A DNA stretch of 64,000 bases from Cladorhizidae sp. MBARI D1340-BT2. Its lineage: Eukaryota; Porifera; Demospongiae; Poecilosclerida; Cladorhizidae. Under the pieces are notes generated by a model. That model saw only the letters and a program-made list of their open reading frames with translations. It ran no database searches and was not told the origin of the DNA. Positions 57,276 to 64,000 of the stretch are shown one piece after another; position 1 is the stretch's first letter, and each line of letters opens with the position of its first letter. The position numbers were made by a program, and so were the translations under genes. The stretch is taken from assembly GCA_028752905.1 (NCBI GenBank), contig JAQNBH010000003.1, positions 40,538,187 to 40,602,186 on the forward strand, read 5' to 3'.

Positions 57276-58536
57276 CCCCCTTTTAAAAGGCTACCAGAAG
57301 TTTAGGTTGTGAGTTAGGTTGTGAGTGAGTTATGTATACTGAAAAATGAGTGAAACCCCATATAATATATATATATATATGCCAAGGAGGGTAAACTATT
57401 TTACTAGCTTCAGGTTGGGTGTTGGGAACAGTTATTCATTGACCAGGAAACCTTACGAATAAACTAATTCCTACAAATTGATTATTAGGATGGGCAATTG
57501 TTCCTAGACACCGTAGCCATAATAAACTCACTCCTACAAGTAGCAATAGTTTGTGTAAGAAATACTAAAAATACTACACAACTCCAGGGCTGGGGGACAA
57601 GTGCCTACACTCCTACAGGTAGCAATAATTCTTGTAAGAAGTACTTAAGAAAACGACACAATAATATACTATCTCCCCTCCCAAAGGTTTAGCTAGAACC
57701 ACAAAAGCTGACAAAAGCTACGCACAGGGTAGTCCTGTAGAACTTACTTTAATAACACACGTAGTTAGTATAACCTGTGCACCACACTGAGAGGTAGACT
57801 GAGAGGTAGTACCAGCAGCCCAGACCTAGATAAACTGGCACCTCTTCCACGTAGAATAACTAACACCTCTATATACCACAGTTAGGCTAGATACATATAG
57901 AGAGCCCTCCTTCTTCATTAAAGCACTCTTCTACTAATTAATAGTGTAACAGTGTGAAGCCTTTAATGAGAGGAATAGTGGTAAGTGCTATAGCAAAATC
58001 AATCAATTTTAGTACTTGCTCATGGAAGACTTCTGACACTTAACTCCTTCCTCAACTTAATGTTTGAATGCAAGTAACTAGCACTCTACTACTAATTAAT
58101 AGTATGAGGGTGTGAAGCCTGTAATGAGTGGAATAGTGGTAAGTGCTAGCAACATCTCCAATCAAATTTGGTTCTCATTCTAATTGAGGCTTTGTCATAC
58201 ATACAAATCCATTGATCTTAGTAAAATAGCTTTATACACCACACACAACTTTAATTAAATGGAAGCATGACCAATTTGAATAAGGGGTGTGGCCTTACAT
58301 TAATGGCTCATTTAAAACGAACATTAACTAGCAATATCTGCATAAGGAGCAAGTCTGAGGTGCAGCCCACTAAAGCCAACTTCCCTCCAGGAAACAGAGG
58401 AGGTAATTATTGAGGACTGCACCCCAGCAGCTGTGAAACCAATTCTTGCTCTGACAGCTGTGAAACCAATTCTTGCTCTGACAGCTGCCTGGTGAAACAA
58501 GAGAATTGAAGTGTTTCAATCTTTACCTAGAGGAAC
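57276..58536. other. Intergenic sequence with old direct duplications
   Basis: Two direct duplications: ACTCCTACA(A/G)GTAGCAATA (57530 and 57609) and CTACTAATTAATAGT...GTGGTAAGTGCTA (57932 and 58088). It would include the 3' flank of gene 2; no clear AATAAA was located on the minus strand near its stop. Confidence 0.55.
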
Positions 58537-58628
58537 TCATTTTTGTGTAATGAGTCTTGCTTCTGTTGCTTGTTGCTCTTCTTGGCATTCATGACGGTCT
58601 TCTTCCTCGTGTAACCTTGTAGCTTGTC
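58537..58628 (-). CDS. Gene 2 last coding exon (92 bp, with stop)
   Basis: Minus strand: acceptor GATGTTGTGAGACAG, then in phase 1 a frame QATRLHEEEDRHECQEEQQA ending TEARLITQK and TGA at 58539-58537. This frame is the one required by the previous exon (G plus GA gives Gly). It is highly charged and probably helical. The protein family is not recognised. Confidence 0.55.
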
Positions 58629-58670
58629 CTGTCTCACAACATCACAATGTCATCTTCCCAATTCACTATT

Positions 58671-58922
58671 GAGAGCTGTAGCTACATAGTTGCAATATAT
58701 GTCTGAAAGTAACTCCAGCATATTCTCTCTGGCATGTGCTGGAGTTAGCTCTAATCTACCCAGCAGGAGTACCCCATTCATCTCTATTAAGGGGTTGAGA
58801 ACTGTAGTACATAGCTTACATAGTTGCAATATAATATGTCTGAAAGTAGCTCAAGTATATTCTCTCTGACATATGCTGGAGTTAGCTCTAATCTACCTAG
58901 CAGGAGTGCCCCATTCATCTCT
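58671..58922. repeat. Two ~126-bp direct copies in a gene 2 intron
   Basis: Copies starting near 58671 and 58797 share GTTGCAATATA...GTCTGAAAGTA, TATTCTCTCTG(G/A)CAT and CTGGAGTTAGCTCTAATCTA. Confidence 0.9.
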
Positions 58923-59056
58923 GTTATGAGAGAACACACAACATTGTTAGATGCCTTCCATATTAAGATGAAAGATGATGGAAAATTAAATTTCTTCTGA
59001 TCATCAGAGACTATAATCAGTCAATTAATAATGTAATACATCCTCACGCAGCCTAG

Positions 59057-59394
59057 GATGGTATATTTGGTGACCTTACACACAGGCCGTTAGTATATTT
59101 GGTGACCTCTCACAGCCAAGGATGATGTATTTGGTGATCTCTTACAGCCTATGACGGTATATTTGGTGACCTTTCATAGCCTATGATAGTATATTTGGTG
59201 ACCTTTCATAGCCTATGGTATATTTGGTGACCTTTCACATCCTATGACGGTATATTTGGTGACCTTTCACAGCCTATGGTATATTTGGCGACCTTTCATA
59301 GCCTAGAATATATTTGGTAACCTTTCATAGCCTATGATGGTATATTTGGTGACCTTTCATAGCCTACGATGGTATATTTGGTGACCTCTCACAC
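59057..59394. repeat. ~32-bp GGTATATTTGGTGACCTTTC array
   Basis: About ten units of GGTATATTTGGTGACCTTTC plus A(T/C)AGCCTATGAT. It ends at the donor of the next gene 2 exon, so the donor sequence (GTGTGTGAGAGGTCACC) runs straight into the array. Confidence 0.93.
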
Positions 59395-59396
59395 AC

Positions 59397-59506
59397 CTAG
59401 CAATGCTCTGCTTGGCCTTTGCCAAAATTTAATACTATCAACGTCTTTCAATTCCAAGTTGTCAAGTAGTTTGAGAGCGATCTTCTTCGGCTCAATGGTA
59501 GCATCA
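59397..59506 (-). CDS. Gene 2 penultimate exon (110 bp)
   Basis: Minus strand: acceptor ATTATTGCTGTGAAAG; AG from the upstream exon plus T gives Ser, then DATIEPKKIALKLLDNLELK and DVDSIKFWQRPSRALL; donor GTGTGTGA after a single G (phase 1). Coding-like composition and a fit to both neighbours support it. No recognised domain. Confidence 0.65.
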
Positions 59507-59664
59507 CTTTCACAGCAATAATATAACTCTAGCAACTCTATTGTTTAATCTCCCAGTGAGGAGGACAGACAGAGAGAGACAGCCGAAACACTCACCATCA
59601 TCCCTTATTGTATAATCATCGATCAACCCCCACTCCACTCAGCTGATTATCTTGTTCCACTCAC

Positions 59665-59731
59665 CTCTGTGAGGCCAAGTGATTGGCTGTTGTGAAGCCC
59701 TTCTTGGCAAGAAGACCTTGGACATCCCTCA
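59665..59731 (-). CDS. Gene 2 exon (67 bp), 5' edge uncertain
   Basis: The frame RDVQGLLAKKGFTTANHLAS plus Q ends in the strong donor GTGAGTGG in phase 2, as the next exon needs. An in-frame TGA lies just upstream, so the exon must start between 59731 and about 59727. The best choice is AATGAGGAG before TGAGG (phase 1), with a pyrimidine-rich stretch 35 bp further up. Confidence 0.5.
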
Positions 59732-59734
59732 CTC

Positions 59735-60338
59735 CTCATTGAGTTGATGTTCACCTTGGAAACCGAATGAAGTGTTGAAAAGAGCAAAGAGAAGAAAAGA
59801 TGAAGTCTAGAACTGGGGGAAGAATCACATTTTGATGTTGAACTCCAGCCCGATGGCAAGCAAGTTGAAGATTAAATTGGTGCATGCCAGACCACATCCT
59901 GTGCTATCTTGATGCCTTGCATCATCAATACCTTGCTAATGAAGATCCTTTTAGGTAAGGTGGTGTCAATTTTTTCCAGATGAGGCCTCACAGCTGTCAT
60001 GCCTTACCAAATATGGTCCAGTGATCCTGGAAAATTGAATAGGCTAGAGTTTATAGCTGGGTATTCTTAGATGCCCAGGGGGGGGGGCCCTGTCAAAGTA
60101 GGACCTCTCATAGCAAGTGCCTAGCACACACCACTTGGCTCCCTACGGAGCAGAGCCTAGGCACACAGCAGCAAAATTCATCTCGTCCTAGTGCATACAA
60201 GCTTGACTCCTAGCTTCAAGGCTAGGCTAGGGTCAGAACAAGAATCAACACCAAAGCTGGGGCAAAAAAACTTCCTTAAGTTGACCATTTCTCTTACACA
60301 AGACCATTTTTTGTGTGACAAGTCTCTCATGGAGGGGT
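59735..60338. other. Intron or intergenic sequence; short coding-like run
   Basis: A 42-codon minus frame (about 59875-60001) starts MTAVRPHLEKIDTTLPKRI and ends VVWHAPI with a stop; unassigned. G tract at 60079-60087. Confidence 0.4.
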
Positions 60339-60339
60339 A

Positions 60340-60957
60340 ATATCTCCACAATGTGAGGGGTCTCAATATCTCCACAATGTGAGGGGTCTCAAAATGTCCA
60401 CAACGTGAGGGGTCTCAAAATGTCCACAATGTGAGGGGTCTCAATATGTCCACAATGTGAGGGGTCTCAAAATGTCCACAACGTGAGGGGTCTCAAAATG
60501 TCCACAATGTGAGGGGTCTCAATATGTCCACAATGTGAGGGGTCTCAAAATGTCCACAATGTGAGGGGTCTCAATATGTCCACAACGTGAGGGGTCTCAA
60601 TATGTCCACAATGTGACGGGTCTCAATATGTCCACAATGTGAGGGGTCTCAATATGTCCACAATGTGAGGGGTCTCAAAATGTCCACAATGTGAGGGGTC
60701 TCAAATTGTCCACAACATGAGGAGTCTCAATATGTCCACAATGTGAGGGGTCTCAATATGTCCACAATGTGAGGGGTCTCAAAATGTCCACAATGTGAGG
60801 GGTCTCAATATGTCCACAACATGAGGGGTCTCAATATGTCCACAATGTGAGGGGTCTCAATATGTCCACAATGTGAGGGGTCTCAATATGTCCACAATGT
60901 GAGGGGTCTCAATATGTCCACAATGTGAGGGGTCTCAATATCTCCACAATGTGAGGT
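60340..60957. repeat. 26-bp CTCAATATGTCCACAATGTG array
   Basis: About 24 units of CTCAA(T/A)ATGTCCACAATGTG plus AGGGGT, very homogeneous. Confidence 0.97.
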
Positions 60958-61051
60958 ACCTTCAGAATAAGCTTGGAACAGTCAATGGCATATATATGTG
61001 TGTTATCTAATATTGTGAACTGCTCTTACTGCTGAATAATGGCTGTCTTAC

Positions 61052-61105
61052 AAGTAGATACATCTAAGAATCCTGAGCTGCCCTCTTGCCTCTCATAAAT
61101 CTCTG
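61052..61105 (-). CDS. Gene 2 candidate upstream exon (54 bp)
   Basis: Minus strand: acceptor CTCACGATCACTAG, frame EIYERQEGSSGFLDVST in phase 1, then donor GTAAGACA after one T, which fits the phase 1 acceptor at 59731 (T plus TG gives Leu). The open frame extends a little further upstream (RGSISRSLAEIYERQ), so the acceptor choice is uncertain. Confidence 0.38.
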
Positions 61106-61269
61106 CTAGTGATCGTGAGATTGATCCCCTCTTGTTCGTGACGTGTCTTCATCCGGGCATATTTCTGTACCTAGTCTGTCCTCCACATGAACTTGTCATG
61201 CCCACATCCAGACATACTCTTGAGAACTGTAGCCATAGTTACAGCATATTTTCACTGGTGGTTATGCAC

Positions 61270-62731
61270 TATTGAGCCAGTTCTCTCTCCTTTACTGACT
61301 GTGCAGCCAATTCTCTCTCCTCTACTGACTGTGCAGCCAATTCTCTCTCCTCTACTGACTGTGCAGCCAGTTCTCTCTCCTCTACTGAGTATGCAGCCAG
61401 TTCTCTCTCTACTGACTGTGCAGCCAGTTCTCTCTCCTCTACTGAGTATGCAGCCAGTTCTCTCTCCTTTACTGACTGTGCAGCCAATTCTCTCTCCTCT
61501 ACTGACTATGCAGCCAGTTCTCTCTCCTCTACTGACTGTGCAGCCAGTTCTCTCTCCTCTACTGACTGTGCAGCCAGTTCTCTCTCCTCTACTGAGTATG
61601 CAGCCAGTTCTCTCTCCTCTACTGACTGTGCAGCCAGTTCTCTCTCCTCTATAACTATGCAGCCAATTCTCTCTCCTCTACTGACTGTGCAGCCAGTTCT
61701 CTCTCCTCTACTGACTGTGCAGCCAGTTCTCTCTCCTCTACTGACTGTGCAGCCAGTTCTCTCTCCTCTACTGAGTATGCAGCCAGTTCTCTCTCCTCTA
61801 CTGACTGTGCAGCCAGTTCTCTCTCCTCTACTGACTGTGCAGCCAGTTCTCTCTCCTCTACTGACTGTGCAGCCAATTCTCTCTCCTCTACTGACTGTGC
61901 TGCCAGTTCTCTCTCCTCTACTGACTGTGCAGCCAGTTCTCTCTCCTCTACTGACTATTCATCCAGTTCTCTCTCCTCTACTGACTGTGCAGCCAGTTCT
62001 CTCTCCTCTACTGACTGTGCAGCCAGTTCTCTCTCCTCTACTGACTGTGCAGCCAGTTCTCTCTCCTCTACTGAGTATGCAGCCAGTTCTCTCTCCTCTA
62101 CTGACTGTGCAGCCAGTTCTCTCTCCTCTATAACTATGCAGCCAATTCTCTCTCCTCTACTGACTGTGCAGCCAGTTCTCTCTCCTCTACTGACTGTGCA
62201 GCCAGTTCTCTCTCCTCTACTGACTGTGCAGCCAGTTCTCTCTCCTCTACTGAGTATGCAGCCAGTTCTCTCTCCTCTACTGACTGTGCAGCCAGTTCTC
62301 TCTCCTCTACTGACTGTGCAGCCAGTTCTCTCTCCTCTACTGACTGTGCAGCCAATTCTCTCTCCTCTACTGACTGTGCTGCCAGTTCTCTCTCCTCTAC
62401 TGACTGTGCAGCCAGTTCTCTCTCCTCTACTGACTATTCATCCAGTTCTCTCTCCTCTACTGACTGTGCAGCCAGTTCTCTCTCCTATACTGACTGTGCA
62501 GCCAGTTCTCTCTCCTCTACTGACTGTGCAGCCAGTTCTCTCTCCTCTATAACTATGCAGCCAGTTCTCTCTCCTCTACTGACTGTGCAGCCAGTTCTCT
62601 CTCCTCTACTGACTATTCATCCAGTTCTCTCTCTCCTCTACTGACTTTGCAGCCAATTCTCTCTCCTCTACTGACTTTTCAGCCAATTCTCTCTCCTCTA
62701 CTGACTGTGCAGCCAGTTCTCTCTCCTCTAC
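61270..62731. repeat. 30-bp CTGACTGTGCAGCCAGTTCT array with higher-order blocks
   Basis: Nearly 50 units of CTGACTGTGCAGCCAGTTCT plus CTCTCCTCTA. The variant unit ATAACTATGCAGCC begins at 61651, 62130 and 62549. The first two blocks (479 bp) carry the same ordered variants, and the third is 419 bp, two units shorter. Frames of up to 158 codons are artefacts. Confidence 0.97.
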
Positions 62732-63228
62732 ACAAGCATGCAATTGGATGTCTCACTAGCTTATGCGAAGTTGAAGTGACAACATTCCCTCCAGGAGTGG
62801 CCATATTGTTTTAAAGAGCCTGTCTATTTATGATAGTTTATGATAGTAAACACACATGCACAGATAATAGTACATGGCTTCATTCAGATGTGCAAGGAAA
62901 AACAAACTCTCCTCGCCCCCCCTCCCTCTCCTCGCCCCCCCCTCCCTCTCCACGCCCCCCCCCCCCCCCCCCCCCCCACCTCATGAGGGGCTGTTAAACT
63001 TGCCAATTAACTATCTTGTTGGTTTGTGGTAGATGCCAGAGTTCTCTTTGAAGCCTTGACATTCCATCCACTGAAAGCACTACTCATCCCTTCCTGGTTA
63101 CTATGTCAACAAACACATGATCTTCCCAAGAACACCTTCAGGGCATAACCCTAGTACTCGAGTGCTCATCTTCTAGGGCTAGGTTCAGGGAAGAGGAAAT
63201 ATCAAGCCGCCCCTCAAGATTGGTAACA
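62732..63228. other. Unique sequence with a long poly-C tract
   Basis: CTCTCCTCGCCCCCCC repeats lead into C20 at 62957-62976. Minus segments at 63010-63070 and 63138-63225 have short coding-like runs (ECQGFKENSGIYHKPT; VTNLEGRLDISSSLNLALE) but no confirmed splice sites; either could be part of gene 2. Confidence 0.45.
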
Positions 63229-63229
63229 A

Positions 63230-63497
63230 TGGCACCCAATGTCCACCCAATGGCCACCCAATGTCCACCTAATGTCCACCCAATGTTCACCCAATGTCCA
63301 CCCAATGTCCACCTAATGTCCACCCAATGTCCACCCAATGTCCACCCAATGGCCACCCAATGGCCACCTAATGTCCACCCAATGGCCACCCAATGTCCAC
63401 CCAATGTCCACCCAATGTCCACCCAATGGCCACCCAATGTCCACCCAATGTCCACCTAATGTCCACCCAATGGCCACCTAATGGCCACCCAATGGTC
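63230..63497. repeat. 12-bp CACCCAATGTCC array
   Basis: About 22 units of CACC(C/T)AATG(T/G)CC. All are 12 bp, giving clean open frames on both strands (WTLGGH... on minus) which are artefacts. Confidence 0.96.
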
Positions 63498-64000
63498 ACT
63501 TCTTGGTAAACTGTGTCTCGCTAGCCTACAAAAGTAAAAACACGATACCAAGATAGGGAGGTGTGGTTAGCTGATGCTTCGTAAGGAGGTGTGGTTAGCT
63601 GCTGGTTGATATGTGCACATTCCGCTGGCAGAGGAGAGAAGCTAGCTTGCAAACTGTTTGAGTCACACTAGCTTTGCCGTTTGATGTTTTTAACAGAAGC
63701 ACTAGATTCTTTTTAAATGTCGCTGTAGCCATGGACCATGTCATTTCAAAACAAAAACATGGAATAATCTCTCAGGGGAACTTTAAGAGATACACATTCC
63801 CTGGCTGAAGACACAACAGTGTGTTCTTCATTGGGAAACGACTCCCAAATTGGAAATTAACAACTGTGCTGCTCAGTAACTTTGCAAGCCTACTTCCCAC
63901 ATGCTATACATGATTGCTACAAATAAGTCTACAATTGGTTTGGGGAATAATTAACTTTCCATGCAAAGTGGGAATAAACCACAAAGTCCCCATCTTAATT
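63498..64000. other. Unique sequence at the window end
   Basis: A duplicated GGAGGTGTGGTTAGCTG (63558 and 63585). No gene recognised. Confidence 0.5.

Noticed and set aside
58540..58628. Alternative frame DKLQGYTRKKTVMNAKKSNK in the last gene 2 exon
   Set aside because: Open and coding-like, but it requires entry in phase 0, while the upstream exon leaves in phase 1.
63138..63225. Minus frame VTNLEGRLDISSSLNLALE as a gene 2 exon
   Set aside because: Coding-like, but no acceptable donor before its stop. The acceptor would lie in or beside the 12-bp array.

Overview
This is a metazoan, probably marine-invertebrate, nuclear window. A sponge or cnidarian would fit, but the sequence alone does not settle the phylum. 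The evidence is spliced genes with canonical GT-AG introns, decayed animal-type transposons (hAT with a ZNF862-like TTF zinc finger, piggyBac-like, Penelope-like with a GIY-YIG domain, a non-LTR fragment, MITEs), and no operons, Shine-Dalgarno sites, rRNA or tRNA genes. The most striking property is tandem repetition. By hand tally, about fifty minisatellite or microsatellite arrays cover roughly 40% of the 64 kb. Most of the long open frames (for example 778 codons in 11825-14161) are artefacts of these arrays.

Two genes can be supported, both on the minus strand. Gene 1 runs from a start codon at 42823 down to about 5976. I reconstruct six small exons (42793-42823, 38866-39011, 33224-33467, 29426-29544, 18960-19023, 5976/6072-6253). 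Each junction has splice signals, and the phases fit end to end (1, 0, 1, 0, 1). The product is an acidic, low-complexity protein of about 260-295 residues with D/E-(I/L)-F motifs at its N-terminus and a coiled coil at its C-terminus. I cannot name the family. Its introns consist largely of minisatellites, including one of 4.4 kb and one of 2.2 kb. Gene 2 contributes its last exons at 58537-58628, 59397-59506 and 59665-59731, with a probable further exon at 61052-61105; the phases again fit and the frame ends in a TGA. Its upstream part lies further up the strand or outside the window. A few isolated exon-like segments (52703-52759 minus; 53567-53728 and 54161-54223 plus) suggest another gene between 50 and 55 kb but remain unconnected.

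Layout: 1-6 kb arrays and gene 1 exon 6; 6.3-10.5 kb one 23-bp minisatellite split by a 2.8-kb hAT transposon; 11-15 kb (AAT)n, a large 25/27-bp array and (ATT)n; 16-17 kb a piggyBac-like MITE; 19-24 kb exon 5 and the 39-bp array; 24.0-24.3 kb a perfect 105-bp palindrome; 25-30 kb 90-, 24-, 27- and 15-bp arrays around exon 4; 30.8-31.8 kb a hAT relic; 32.5-34.5 kb small GACCCTTTACC palindromes and exon 3; 35.9-38 kb two arrays and a TTAA-flanked MITE; 38.8-42.8 kb exons 2 and 1 and a Penelope-like relic; 42.9-45.3 kb a 38-bp array and a second piggyBac-like element; 45-58 kb arrays and transposon debris; 58.5-61.1 kb gene 2; 60.3-63.5 kb three more arrays.

No CRISPR array, virus, toxin gene or gene cluster was found. 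The unusual features are the minisatellite-filled gene, the perfect palindrome, and non-repetitive segments that recur together with their own minisatellite and may be mobile units carrying it.
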